Shown here: positions 1 through 11,800 of the stretch, one piece after another | Position numbering within the stretch: position 1 is the stretch's first letter | Layout: the number at the start of each line of letters is the position of its first letter | Source: Photobacterium kagoshimensis | GTDB taxonomy: Bacteria > Pseudomonadota > Gammaproteobacteria > Enterobacterales > Vibrionaceae | DNA: 64,000 nt | Direction of reading: 5' to 3' | NCBI RefSeq assembly: GCF_050337045.1 | Contig: NZ_JAKJSO010000015.1 | Coordinates: 186,001-250,000 of the forward strand | Program-made: the position numbers and the translations under genes | The notes under the pieces: model-generated | What the model saw: only the letters and a program-made list of their open reading frames with translations | Told to the model about the DNA's origin: nothing | Database searches by the model: none

Positions 1-1
1 C

Positions 2-1276
2 TGTGATGAGGCGGCAAAAACTCACGCGTGGGTGGTTCATATTCCCAAGGCTTGCTTTGAGTATCTTAAACGCCTGTGTTTAGGGGAAGGGGAAGAGCGC
101 TTGCTGCTTTCCCTGCGCCGCTGTGATGGAATGGAAGTACTGCAGGTACAAAATTACGCAGGCGTCATTGTGACGCCTGACGGTACTCAAATTGAAGTTT
201 TGCCCAAAGTCGGTAGGGCAGCGGATGATAGAGATCAAGGTATTGTGTGCGCAAGGAACTCGTTACTGACAATGCTCAGAGCTTTGCGTGGTTATCAGCA
301 TATTCAAACGAGTACCGCGTCTATTAAAAGCGAGAAAATGCCATTGTTAGAGGTGTTTATCAGCCAGTTTCTGGGCTCGGTAAACACGCTGGTTAAGCGA
401 GGCCTGCGCAGTGACTATTTTTCCCGGCAAGATAATCTGACTTATGCGAAAGGCAAGCTGCTGGTGGCAAAGCAGATTAGGCATAATTTGGTCAACAAAC
501 ACAAGTTCTTTTGTGAATACGATGAATTTGTAAAAGATAGGCCCGCCAACCGTTTAGTACATGCAGCGCTTGCCAAGGTGAGTAAATACACCCGAAGTGC
601 GGCTAATCAGAAGTTATTAGCTGAACTGGAATTTGTATTTGCAGATATTCCCAAAAGCCGAGACTCAAAACGGGATTTCAATAAGCTCAAGCTTGATAGA
701 GGGATGGAGCACTACAAAACGCCTTTGAAATGGTGTGAACTGATTTTATCTGGCTTATCACCACAGTCGATGTCTGGTAAACACAGTGCGGTTTCGCTGT
801 TATTCCCGATGGAACGGCTATTTGAAGATTACGTGGCCCATGTCCTAACCAAACAGTTAGCCCAAACACATCGGCATTTGCAGGTCACGGCTCAGGCGAA
901 GGGCAAGCATTTAGCGGTCTACCAAGGGAAGGGGCATTTTGCGCTTCGTCCAGATTTGCTGATCAAACACGGTGAGCAGAACCTCTGCGTGCTAGATACC
1001 AAATGGAAGATGCTGGATAGCGAGGTGTATAATCAAAACATCGCTCAAGGCGACGTGTATCAGATGTTCGCTTATGCCAAAAAGTATCTAAACAGTGGTG
1101 TCGGTAAAGACGTGATTTTGATATATCCACAACAAGCGAATTTCATGACACCATTAGAATCTTGTTTTGATTTAGATGACGGCCATCGTTTGTGGGTTGT
1201 CCCCTTTGTTATTGCTTCAAACAATGACAGTCGCCTGTTGCTTCCTGATGAGTGCAAGCCTTGGCTGCATGAATAG
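2..1276 (+). CDS. mcrC: McrC, 5-methylcytosine restriction nuclease subunit (5' end outside window)
   Basis: The nuclease partner of the GTPase McrB in a restriction system that cuts modified DNA. The reading frame is open to the left edge of the window, with no stop before base 2, so the true start lies upstream and only the end is fixed. A GTG at 32 gives 414 residues but is probably internal. Visible motifs are a V-x-P-D-G-T-Q-I-E-V-L-P-K segment near the N terminus, typical of McrC, and a C-terminal PD-(D/E)xK site: D308 in RPDLL and D322-T-K324 (numbering from the GTG at 32). The McrB partner should lie just left of the window. A hairpin follows the stop. The gene sits beside a DUF932 gene and a Druantia-like pair, which fits a defence island. 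The family call is firm; the target modification is unknown. Confidence 0.85.
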   Translation, partial: CDEAAKTHAWVVHIPKACFEYLKRLCLGEGEERLLLSLRRCDGMEVLQVQNYAGVIVTPDGTQIEVLPKVGRAADDRDQGIVCARNSLLTMLRALRGYQHIQTSTASIKSEKMPLLEVFISQFLGSVNTLVKRGLRSDYFSRQDNLTYAKGKLLVAKQIRHNLVNKHKFFCEYDEFVKDRPANRLVHAALAKVSKYTRSAANQKLLAELEFVFADIPKSRDSKRDFNKLKLDRGMEHYKTPLKWCELILSGLSPQSMSGKHSAVSLLFPMERLFEDYVAHVLTKQLAQTHRHLQVTAQAKGKHLAVYQGKGHFALRPDLLIKHGEQNLCVLDTKWKMLDSEVYNQNIAQGDVYQMFAYAKKYLNSGVGKDVILIYPQQANFMTPLESCFDLDDGHRLWVVPFVIASNNDSRLLLPDECKPWLHE

Positions 1277-1303
1277 ACTATATGCAATAGCCCTTATAAT
1301 GAA

Positions 1304-1326
1304 CAGCCCACTCGATTGGTGGGCTG
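1304..1326. terminator. Hairpin between convergent mcrC and DUF932 gene
   Basis: An 8-bp perfect stem (CAGCCCAC/GTGGGCTG) with a 7-base loop lies between the ends of two convergent genes. There is no clear T-tract on either strand, so it is a candidate bidirectional or leaky terminator only. Confidence 0.4.
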
Positions 1327-1332
1327 GGTCCG

Positions 1333-2313
1333 CTAAAATAGGCGCTGTTGCCCTTTGCTAGTTTGGCTATGAGTATCTGTAAATTGGTAGCGATTGAACT
1401 CTTCTAAATACTCATCAAACTCGAAGTCATCTTCTTTGATAGCAGCCGTGAAGTCACTTATCCAATTACCGCAGGTGGTTTGATACGAGTGAGTATGATT
1501 TTCTCGTAACATTCCTTTTGGACTGCTAGCGAGATCAGTTAATACATTTAACGCAGCATAACCATTCTGTCCTAGCTCATCAAAATAGCACTCTGTTAAA
1601 CGCTGCGTTTCTTTTTGAAAGGCCTGCCATACTTTCATTTTGCCTGTATCATCAGCCATTGGTTTCTTTTGCTTAAATACTTTGCAAGTGAGAGCCAGCA
1701 TTTTGTCTTTGGGGACATAATATTTTTTGATTTGCTTCAGCTGGCCGATGAACTGCGTTTGTAGCTTGGCTATATCGTCAAAATTCTCGATAAATTTAGA
1801 TCGTATCTCTGTAGCGCCGTGATTATGTGTAAAGCTGATCTCAACACTTTTGGAACCAAAAATAACGCCATTCATACAGATGTGGCGGCAAAAACCAATT
1901 TCGTAGCTGAGCTTTTTTGTTTTGTTATAGCTATTGGTTACGCGTAAAAATGGTGTCCAACTATCTTGGTTAAAACACTCAAAGTTAGAAGAGTCATGGA
2001 CAAGATCGATGTGGCAATATGAACGTGTTTTAGGCATTACAATGTTAAACACTTTCATATCGCTGAATTGAATACCTGAAAACACCCGCTCAAAAATAGG
2101 CTTTGCTTGATCAACGGCTTCTTTGTTGGTGATCAGATTATAACCATTCGTAACTATGGTAAAAATTTTGCCGCTTTCAGTATCGATCACAGCTTTAAAA
2201 TCGTTGATTTGTTGATATTTGTTTTTCTCACTCTCAATTTTTAGTCCGATTCCTCTAAATTCCACAGGGAAGTAAGCCGGCCGTATATCGACGGTTTTCA
2301 GTTTTTTGGTCAT
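1333..2313 (-). CDS. DUF932 domain protein
   Basis: A 326-residue cytosolic protein without signal peptide or membrane segments. It resembles the DUF932 family, which is common on plasmids, phages and genomic islands. The family-like core includes a conserved stretch around FCRHICMNGVIFG in the middle, preceded by the LRVTNSYN segment. Biochemical function is unknown for the family. It is transcribed away from the Druantia-like genes and converges on mcrC, so it is its own transcription unit inside the defence island. The ATG at 2313 is followed by a Lys-rich start, and no other start is clearly better. Its presence supports mobile or island DNA; whether it takes part in defence is an open question. 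Confidence 0.7.
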   Translation of the reverse strand: MTKKLKTVDIRPAYFPVEFRGIGLKIESEKNKYQQINDFKAVIDTESGKIFTIVTNGYNLITNKEAVDQAKPIFERVFSGIQFSDMKVFNIVMPKTRSYCHIDLVHDSSNFECFNQDSWTPFLRVTNSYNKTKKLSYEIGFCRHICMNGVIFGSKSVEISFTHNHGATEIRSKFIENFDDIAKLQTQFIGQLKQIKKYYVPKDKMLALTCKVFKQKKPMADDTGKMKVWQAFQKETQRLTECYFDELGQNGYAALNVLTDLASSPKGMLRENHTHSYQTTCGNWISDFTAAIKEDDFEFDEYLEEFNRYQFTDTHSQTSKGQQRLF

Positions 2314-2541
2314 TGACGAAAAGCAATTTCTTTGGTGAATGAGTTACTAGTATATCCGTATGTGGTATTATGTCGAATCAATTATTTTGTTAGCCTGAAA
2401 ATCAACAATAGACACAATTGGTCCATCCCTGTTACTTAATTAGTTTTTCTTAGGAGGGGAGGATTATCACTGTGTCAGCTGGTTTTGATAGGGCTACGAG
2501 CATTCTGATATCTACTGAATAATACGAGAGTAAATCAAAGC

Positions 2542-5500
2542 ATGAGCTCACCTGTTGCGATAAAAAAAATATCTATTTCTAGTTGGTTAGAGCAGTTTTT
2601 GCAATCACGATCAGAGCGCCGCCAGCAAGCTGTTCCTCTCTATCAATACCACATTACTAATGAAGAGTACTGTTCGCTAAAACAGCTGCTGATCGATAGC
2701 TGTCAATTTGGCATTAATGCTGCGTTTACTCGTGAGTGGTGTGGGGTATTCACATTATATTGTTCTGAGTGGTTTCGTCGTGAATATAGTCGTGAATGGA
2801 GTTGGCAGCCAATTTTTGACAAGCTTTCATTTGAACTTACACCGCAACAAATTAGCGATGTGGTAAGCCGTGGCTTACAAAGCTATTGGGGCCGACCGTT
2901 ATCAAAGTACAGCTCAGAAAGAAATGATTACTTAGGATCTGTATTTCGTGAAGGCGGTTTGCCTTCCAATTTGTTGTCTAGTGACACTAATAACTACCAA
3001 ATAGCTTTTTATTCTATTTTCGAAAACTATCAGGATGCAAAAGAGCTTGGGAGTGGCGCAATAGCGCAGTTGATTAAGCACAAGATTCTTCGACTGCCTG
3101 AAACGTTGCAGGGGCAAGAATCAATCGATCTGATTGCCAGTATGGTCGATCAGCTTGATAAATTAGTTTATCAATTTGGTTTAGATAGCCAACCCAATCC
3201 CGCGCAATACCTAGATTCTCAATTCCCTCGTTGGCGAGAGACTTTCCCTTTGCCCCTGGAAGATTCTACAGGTTTGGCATTTTTGAGCCAATTGCTGACT
3301 TGTGCATCAGATGAAGTACGTAAGGTAGCCAAAGTTAGAAAACAGCTGAGCTGCAAACACTACTTATCTTTTTCTAATCAGGCTGTGTCTACACGTATAT
3401 CGCTACCTCATCGCTGTCAATTTGAATTACCCAAGCAGCAATTGAGTAGTAGCCGCCTAGAGTTGGCCGTTTTTGAAGGTGAAAACCAAGTTGCGTCTTT
3501 AGGTACTGGCTATGCGCAATTTGAAGGGGAGCAAACGCACGTAAGAATGCGTAACCACAAGGTGTTAGTACGTCGCGAAAATCCAGATAGTGAACTGTAT
3601 ATTGTTGCTATGCAGGCTGGCCGTAAGTTGGCTGAAATTCGCCTAGCTGCAAGTGCGGTAGATGTTGGGGATACACCGCTAACCTTGGTAAGTGAAGGTG
3701 AACAATGGCGTGTAGTTGGGCAGGCGTCGATAAGTGTAAAACAGCAACGCGTGGGAGTGTTATTACCAACTTCAGCGAAAATCAATGTTATTAATGGTGA
3801 TATATTTGAAACGAAATTATGTTTTTCCAATTTGGCATTAAAAGAGCTGGAAGGGCGTTGCGAAGTCATTTTAAACGGTGAAGAGCGGTATGTTATATCC
3901 ACAGGCTCGGAAAGCTTTCTAGGTGCAAACCTAATTCTTGGTGGGGAGCAGCTTCTTTGGAAGTCTTCTCCTGCGTTGGTTTTTAAAGGCGTTCCTAAAG
4001 TATGTCGCGATCATGGTTGTGATATGAACAACTTAGCGGGTTTACAGACTTACCTAGGGAATACTGAGGCTAGTTTAATCAGCCAGTCTGAAGTAAATGG
4101 CAGGCAGCTTTTGAGTGTAAGAAACTCTGAAGGCTTGGTTTTGCTGAGAAAGCGAGTGGGTATTTTACCTAACGATTTTGATATCGTGATACAAAGTGGT
4201 AAGACGCCGAATGAAGGTGTTGTTAAGGTGATTACTGCTTCGCCTTGTGTTTGCCGCGTTATTTCTAAAAACGTAACAGTAGATGCAATTAATAAGGAGC
4301 CTGGTGCTACTGTAATTCAAATTTCTGCTATTTCGGCACCTCCTGCGACGGTTTCTCTTCAAGTTCGCGCAAGTGTGCTTTCAGAGCCGATTGATATTGA
4401 GGTTCCTTTTCCTTCCCGTGGTGCAATTGCTTATAACGCTAAAGGTAGGATACTCGCAAGTGAATTGACTATCGATAGCCTACTTGGCAGTCGACTGCAT
4501 TTGTTTTCTCCACGCGGAATACCTGCGGAGTTTCAAATTGAAGCAATTGCCCCTCATCAGCGTGGTCGTTCATCTAAATTACCTTATTTTCGCTGGCACT
4601 ACCGGGTCACGGATAAGCCAGTAGAAGTCAGCTTATATGGTTTGAAAGACGCATTGCTAGAGCTACTTTCACTCACTGAACAATTGGACGGTGAAGTTGA
4701 ACTTGTTGTGACTGGCCCAGGAAAGTCGTTGCGCTTTTCTGTCAGCCATTATTCTACAACGCTTGAACATAACAGAGTGGATAATACGGTGTTTGTCCGT
4801 TCACAAGCCTTGTTGTCGTCTGAGAAAGTAAAACCTGTGCTTATGTCACTTTCTGCGCCAGAGCAAAAGCCAATGCCGCTGATAAGCAGAGAAAGTGAAG
4901 GGGTGGTAACGGGCGAATATGAGTTGCCATCATTTATTTCAGAACTTGGCCGTGGGCCATGGCTTATCGTGCCAGATAAGTTGTCTGACGTTGCGTTTCG
5001 TGCAAAATTCATTGCAGCTATAGAGGGGGATTGCAATGTCGATGAAGTTAATACTTTGCAAAAGGCATCTATGGTTTATCACCCGAGGTTCCAACCAGAT
5101 GTGATCGCTGATGTACTCAAGCAAATGCGTGCAAGTTGGGCACACACAAGCTGGCAATACATGAAAGAAACTTATGGAAACTATTCACATTTACCTCTTT
5201 CAACCTTTGAAGTATGGCGTCATTTAGTTCGCGATAATCGCGCTTTGGCTGTTGCCGTTTTCAAGTTTGAGTGTGATGACAAATTTATCTCTCATCTTGA
5301 AAGTGAGTTACCTGTATTTTGGGAGTTTATCTCTATTGATGATTGGTTCCATGCTGCTAGTTTAATGAGAAAGGCGTTATCAGCCGCGGGTTTGCCGGAT
5401 CAAGTGGTTGAGCAAGTGAGCGCTACGCAAATAGACAAATTAGCCCTCGCAATTCCGGCTTTGAGTGAAACTGTTGCTGGATATTTAAAATCGGGCATAA

Positions 5501-5862
5501 AACCACAGGCTTTCCCTGCACCAATGATGAGTGTTATGGCCCAAGGTTGGTACCAAGATTTACTACGTCAACACAGTGAAGACAATAGCTGGCCAACTGA
5601 GTACGGTAATGAAATTAAGCTCTGGTGTCTTAATTTAAAGCTGTCGCCAGTTGACCTAACTGTTAACGCAGGCTTTCAAACGGGTGTGGTTTATTTGCCG
5701 CTATTTACGGCTGCAATGGCTTCGAATCGTATTCCAAGTGATATATCTGACCTTATACCAACGGATGCAATCTTCCATTTTCGCAAATTAAGAGATTTTG
5801 ACCGCGAATGGTTTGAGCCATTATATCGTTGTTTTATCGCCTATTTTGCCAATAATGCTTGA
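2542..5862 (+). CDS. druH: DruH-like protein of a Druantia type III system
   Basis: A 1106-residue protein with no catalytic motif that I can recognise. The first ~280 residues are rich in aromatic and helical sequence (WCGVFTLYCSEWFRREY near residue 67); the middle, roughly residues 290-760, alternates short hydrophobic strands and looks beta-rich; the last ~300 residues look helical again. It is cytosolic by sequence. The stop overlaps the start region of the giant helicase gene downstream, so the two are translated together. A ~1100-residue protein of unknown fold followed by a ~2100-residue DEAH/DUF1998 helicase is the layout of Druantia type III (DruH-DruE), and also resembles, from memory, the STY4851/ECs_5259 family found near restriction genes in enterobacteria. 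The name rests on this context and size more than on motifs. Confidence 0.7.
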   Translation: MSSPVAIKKISISSWLEQFLQSRSERRQQAVPLYQYHITNEEYCSLKQLLIDSCQFGINAAFTREWCGVFTLYCSEWFRREYSREWSWQPIFDKLSFELTPQQISDVVSRGLQSYWGRPLSKYSSERNDYLGSVFREGGLPSNLLSSDTNNYQIAFYSIFENYQDAKELGSGAIAQLIKHKILRLPETLQGQESIDLIASMVDQLDKLVYQFGLDSQPNPAQYLDSQFPRWRETFPLPLEDSTGLAFLSQLLTCASDEVRKVAKVRKQLSCKHYLSFSNQAVSTRISLPHRCQFELPKQQLSSSRLELAVFEGENQVASLGTGYAQFEGEQTHVRMRNHKVLVRRENPDSELYIVAMQAGRKLAEIRLAASAVDVGDTPLTLVSEGEQWRVVGQASISVKQQRVGVLLPTSAKINVINGDIFETKLCFSNLALKELEGRCEVILNGEERYVISTGSESFLGANLILGGEQLLWKSSPALVFKGVPKVCRDHGCDMNNLAGLQTYLGNTEASLISQSEVNGRQLLSVRNSEGLVLLRKRVGILPNDFDIVIQSGKTPNEGVVKVITASPCVCRVISKNVTVDAINKEPGATVIQISAISAPPATVSLQVRASVLSEPIDIEVPFPSRGAIAYNAKGRILASELTIDSLLGSRLHLFSPRGIPAEFQIEAIAPHQRGRSSKLPYFRWHYRVTDKPVEVSLYGLKDALLELLSLTEQLDGEVELVVTGPGKSLRFSVSHYSTTLEHNRVDNTVFVRSQALLSSEKVKPVLMSLSAPEQKPMPLISRESEGVVTGEYELPSFISELGRGPWLIVPDKLSDVAFRAKFIAAIEGDCNVDEVNTLQKASMVYHPRFQPDVIADVLKQMRASWAHTSWQYMKETYGNYSHLPLSTFEVWRHLVRDNRALAVAVFKFECDDKFISHLESELPVFWEFISIDDWFHAASLMRKALSAAGLPDQVVEQVSATQIDKLALAIPALSETVAGYLKSGIKPQAFPAPMMSVMAQGWYQDLLRQHSEDNSWPTEYGNEIKLWCLNLKLSPVDLTVNAGFQTGVVYLPLFTAAMASNRIPSDISDLIPTDAIFHFRKLRDFDREWFEPLYRCFIAYFANNA

Positions 5863-5876
5863 GTAAGGACTTTTCA

Positions 5877-8800
5877 ATGACACGCTATTTTTCTGAATTA
5901 GTCGAGCAATCTATTTCTCGAGCGCAAGAATCAACACTGAGTGTGTTAGGGATAACTAACCCCGCCTTGCGTACACATCTTAGTCAGCAAATGTCAGCAA
6001 ATTGCGGTGAAGGTGAAGCTTTTCTTGCTCCGCCTTTATTTGAACATACGTTTGGTTGGGAGTTTGCAGATCCCACGTTCGAAGAGCTAAAAGGTTCACT
6101 ATTATCTGAGGCAGTAGTAAATGCTCTGGATGATGAGTCGAATGGTCGCTATCGGTTTGAAGCGCGATTCAATCCGTTTAAACACCAACTGGAAGCATGG
6201 AATACGCTATTAGCAGATGAAGCGCAATCTGCGATTGTTACTTCGGGGACGGGGTCAGGTAAGACGGAATGTTTTATGGTGCCTGTTCTGGAAGACCTTT
6301 ATCGTGAGTATCGGCAAAAAAGATCACCGTTAGTAGGCGTAAGAGCTTTATTCCTTTATCCGCTAAATGCGTTGATTAATTCTCAGCAAGAACGTCTTGA
6401 TGCCTGGACGCAGCATTTTGATGAGGGTATTCGTTACTGTTTGTACAATGGCAACACAGAGAATAGTGAGAAGAAAGTACGTAAAGCCCAGATGGAACGG
6501 CCAAATGAGGTAATGTCACGAGAGCTGATGCGTAAAGCGCCAGCTCCAATTTTAGTGACCAATGGCACCATGCTTGAGTATATGTTGGTTAGGCAGGTGG
6601 ATGCACCAATCATTGAGCGGTCACGGCAAGAAAAGTCACTACGCTGGATTGTGTTAGATGAAGCGCATACTTATGTTGGCTCTCAGGCCGCTGAGTTATC
6701 ACTTCAGCTTAGACGCGTTTTGCAAGCATTTGGCGTGGAAGCGAAGAATGTACGGTTTGTTGCTACATCGGCAACCATTGCTGGAGCTGATGCAAACGAG
6801 CAGCTCAAACATTATTTAGCCGATTTGGCGGGTGTATCAACAGATCAAGTTAAAGTGATTGATGGCCGTCGTGTGATCCCTGACGTGGATTTTATTGATG
6901 GCGATGAGTCTTCACTAGAACAGTTGGAACTGATTGAACCTAAGGGTGAAGCAGATAAAAAAGGTAAGAAGAAAGCTGATCCTGAAGTATCAGCGGCGCG
7001 TTTCCATGCTATCCAATCTTCAACACTTGCTCATGCTATACGTGATGTGGTTGTGAATAGTAAAAAACCGTTAACGCTTCTTGAAATAAATCATCAGGTC
7101 AGCGTTCAGTTAAATCAGCGTTTACTGCCTCAAAGTGAGATGCTGCGATGGTTAGATTTACTTACAGGTACTAAACCGAACGTCTCTAAGGAGGCGTTTC
7201 TTAAAGTTCGAGCTCACTTTTTCCAGCGAATGACTAACGGTTTGTGGAGTTGTATCGATAAAAATTGCGCTTGTAAGAAAAACACAATACTAGAGGGTGG
7301 GTGGCCATTTGGCTATGTCTATACTGTGCAACGGCAAAAGTGTGATTGCGGTGCCCCCATTCTTGAATTGAGCTTTTGTACTGAGTGTAATGAACCGCAC
7401 CTGATGGGGCGAGACAAAAAAGGTATGCTAGCACAATGGAATGGTAGTGCCGGGGATGAGTTTTCTTTGCAACATGAGTCGTTTGATGACGACGAACCTG
7501 CGGTACAAGACTTAGATGCAAGTTCAAGTCTACCCGAGATATTTGCATCAAAGCTCGATAAAGAGAGCTTCTATGCACAAACTAAAATTGGTGAAGATTG
7601 CAGAATTGCGACGCTAGAAAACAATGGCTACGAGTTAACCCATGATATCACCAGTGAACAAGTGTGTTGTGATTGTGGTTTCTCTGGTTTTAATGGCAGC
7701 TCTCCATTTAGGCGGGCGATGCTTGGCGCGCCTTTCTATATCGCTAATGTTGTACCTACTCTATTGGAGTATTGTCCTGATATTAGTGAGTCAGATAGTG
7801 CGTTGGGACCGCTATCTTTACCTGCTAGAGGACGTAGGCTGATCACTTTTACTGATAGCCGCCAGGGTACGGCACGTTTATCAGTTCGGATGCAACAAGA
7901 GGCTGAGCGTTCAATGCTCCGTGGCGCGGTTGTTGAAGTTTTACGTGAGAGGCAATTTGCTCAACCTGAAAACATTAATCAGCCCGTTGAAGGGGTTGAT
8001 GCAGCTGCTTTGCTGGAGCAAGCAAAGATTCTCCGTGGAATGGGGATGAATGGTCCTGCGGAAGAGTTAGAAGCCAAAGCAAAGGAGCTAGAGTCAGGCA
8101 CTTCGTCGCCTAAACTGGCAACGCTTACGTGGCAAAGCATGGTGTCTGAGCTTGCCAGTAAAAGTGATTTTAAGGGAGCAATGCTTCAATACAATCAGTA
8201 CATGTCGCCAGAAGTATTTAAAAGTACGGATGGTAGTCTCAAACTTGCAGATTTGTTGTTGTTCCGAGAGTTTGCTCGACGACCTAAAAGACAAAACAGC
8301 TCGGAAACACAAGGCTTGATAAGTATTGATTATCTTGGTCTGAAAAACATAAAGCGTAGCCCGAAACGTTGGGAAGAGTTTGGTTTAACGTTACAAGACT
8401 GGCTTGATTTTATTAGAGTGTCGTTAGACTTCTATGTGAGAGAAAATAGCTTTTTGCGCATTGAAGAAGATGGATGGCGTAAATGGGTAGGTAGCCGCTT
8501 TTCTTCTAAAGATCTGATCCCTCCCAGCTCGGAAGAAAATGATGAAATGCGCATCAAAAAGTGGCCACAGATTCGAGGGGTAGTTCTTAATCGTTTAGCG
8601 AAACTGCTAGTGCTTGGCTCCGGAGTGGATGTAGAAACCAATTATGGAAAAGACATTGTTAATGACTGGCTGAGGTTAGCTTGGTTAGACTTGACCGATA
8701 ATGCAAAAATTCTAAAATCCGACAACAAAAAATTCGCGTTAAATCGTGAAAGTATTGTGTTTTCACTGTCAGAAAAAGCTTACGTCTGTCCAGTAACTAA

Positions 8801-11800
8801 CAAGTTATTGTCATGCGCATTTAAAGGGTTTACCCCTTATTTACCTCGGAAAATTGATGATGTCGACGCCTATCGATGTGAAGAGGTCGCGCTTCCTCAT
8901 ATCTGGGAGTTTGAAGCCGATCAGTTAGATTATCAAAAAGCCTTGACTAAGATCCGCACGCAAGTAAAAGAAGACCATAAAGTAACGAGATTACGTGAAA
9001 GAAACCTGTGGACGGATATCAATGACAGAGCTGTCGAAGGTGGTTTGTATTACCGTACAGCTGAACACTCAGCACAGCAAAGTGCCGAACGGCTAAATGA
9101 TTACGAAGATCTGTTTAAGAAAGGCAAGATCAACGTTCTTAATTGTTCTACCACAATGGAAATGGGTGTAGATATCGGCGGTATTACCGCTGTTGTTATG
9201 AACAATGTGCCACCACACCCTGCTAATTACTTACAGCGGGCTGGTCGTGCTGGTCGTAGCAAAGAATCTCGTGCGATTTCCTATACCTTGTGTAAGGGTA
9301 ATCCGCATGATCAGCAGGTTTTTGCCAACCCCAAGTGGCCATTTGTGACGCAAATTCCAGCGCCATATGTCGCATTTAATTCGGATCGACTTGTCCAACG
9401 GCATGTAAATTCGTTGCTTCTATCCCTGTTTTTGAAGCACTCAATTGGCACGACCACGACTGAGAAAACGTCGCTAAATTTAGAGTGGTTCTACCTGCCA
9501 CAAGGCGATTCAGTGTGTGACCATTTTCTTGCATGGTTAAGCTGTGATAGCCATGAGTGGGATAGTGATGTGTCGTCATTAGTTAGAGGGACGGTACTGG
9601 CGAATAGTCAACCGAACCTACTGCGTCAGCAAGCTTGTACCTCGATTGCTCAGCTTAAAGATAAATGGTTTAAGGAATATCACTATTTAGAGAGAGAGTT
9701 AAAAACGGCTGGTGTAGATACTCCCTATGCGTACAGACTTGGCATCGAGAAAATTCGCTTAGGTAAAGAGTATTTATTACGGGAGTTAGCATCTAAGGCG
9801 TTTTTACCGGGCTATGGTTTCCCAACAGATGTGGTGAACTTTGACAATAACAATGTTGAAGATTTTATGAGGGAAAAAGAACGTAAACGTACCAAAAAAG
9901 AAGAACGTGAAGATAACGTTTCTCGTTTCCGAGGCTTACCAAGCCGTAACTTGGCGGTCGCGATACGAGAATATGCACCAGGAGCAGAAATTGTACTCGA
10001 TGGTCGCGTTTTCCGTTCCGGTGGTGTTGCCCTTCATTGGCATAACGTATCAGATACAGGAGCAACCGAAGCCCAGAAATTTGACTTAGCGTGGCGATGC
10101 GACTGCTGTGGTCAAACCGGCTATGAGACTGAAGTTTCCGCTGCCTCTTTAGATATGAACTGTACGAATCCTAACTGCGGCGCTCCAATCAAGAAGCGTC
10201 ATATTAGGCAAGTGCTTCAGCCTACAGGTTTTGCTACCGATTTCTATTATTCACCAACTAATGATATTTCAATGCAGAAGTTTATACCGGTAGAGTCTGC
10301 TTGGGTTTCCGCTGGTAAAGCAAATCCGATTCCGTTGCCAAATAGTAATATGGGGTACATGCTATCCACAACGGAAGGGACGGTTTTCAATCATACTTCT
10401 GGTGCAAACGGTACGGGTTATGCGTTGTGTTTGTGCTGCGGTCGCGCTGAATCTTTGACCCGAAATGGTGATTATCCTAAGGAACTGAACCCAAATGATC
10501 CTCACAGGCCATTAAAAGCGGCGAAAAAAGACAAAACCGGTGAAGGGAAAGTCGCGTGTGATGGTTCGGGTACTTTGATGAAAGACATCCACCTTGGTTG
10601 CCATGCTAAGACTGATGTATTTGAACTTGTGCTTAAACACCCAATTAGCAATGAATATATTCCCGATAGTACGGATGGAAGAGTTATCGCGACGACGCTT
10701 TCTGTTGCATTACGATCAGCGTTGGCCGAAGCATTGGGGATATCAACTTCAGAATTAGGCTATGCAGTGCGACCAGCAATCGTAGAAAATGGTATCCCAG
10801 CAATGGCCATTCAAATTTACGATTCGATTTCTGGTGGTGCGGGCTTTGCTAGCTCGGCTAATCGCCACATACAAAGCTTGCTCACCAAAATGTGTACTAA
10901 CCTTCAATGCGACAAATGTGATAGTGGTTGTAGTGAATGTTTACTGGAATCGGATACCCGCCATGATGTTGATCTCATAGATAGTGCTATTGCATCTACT
11001 TGGTTAGGCAAAGCGTTTTTAATGTTTAATCAGTTACCGAAAGAACTGGCGGCTTTTGTTGGTGGTGAGTATCAACCAACATCAATAGCGTTGACGTTAC
11101 GTAATGAGATAAATCATGGCGCAAGCAGTATTATTCTTTGGCTAAGTGATAACGTAGCAGAATGGGATCTTACTCACCCGAACTTCAAACGTGCGATCAT
11201 TACTTATCTGTCATCGGATAACTTGAATGTTACTTTAGTCGTGCCACAAAAAGATTTGGAACACGATGTTCAGGAAGAGCTTTGGTTGCTGCAGAAGATG
11301 GGCGTAATATTAGCTATAGGCCAGTGCAGTAAATCTCAGGTTGCGGTTCAAGTTATTAAAGCTGATAAGGTTGTTACAGTGGCTACATCTGAGAGCCTAA
11401 ATATGTGCCCTGGTGTAAATTGGCATTGTGCAAACGGGATTGTTGTTTTGTCTCAAGTAGAGCCTAAACAGGTAACGTCATGTTTCGATATTACCTTTGA
11501 CTATCAAAATAATAGTATTAATGATTCGATAGAGGTAGATCGCCAACTAAACGGGAAGCTAACCAACTTTGGTGATGCATTTTGGATGACGTTATTTAAA
11601 CGAGATCAAGCTTTGTTGAAATTACTTAGCAATAATGAATTAATATCGATTAGCTACAGCGACCGTTATATTCAAAGCCCCTCATCATTACTTTTGATTG
11701 GCCAACTTATTAGCGCCCTTTGCAAAGTAAAAAAAGAGGTTTCTTCTATTACGATAGAGACGCTTTATCATGAAAAAGATCGTTCAGGGAGAATGCTTCA

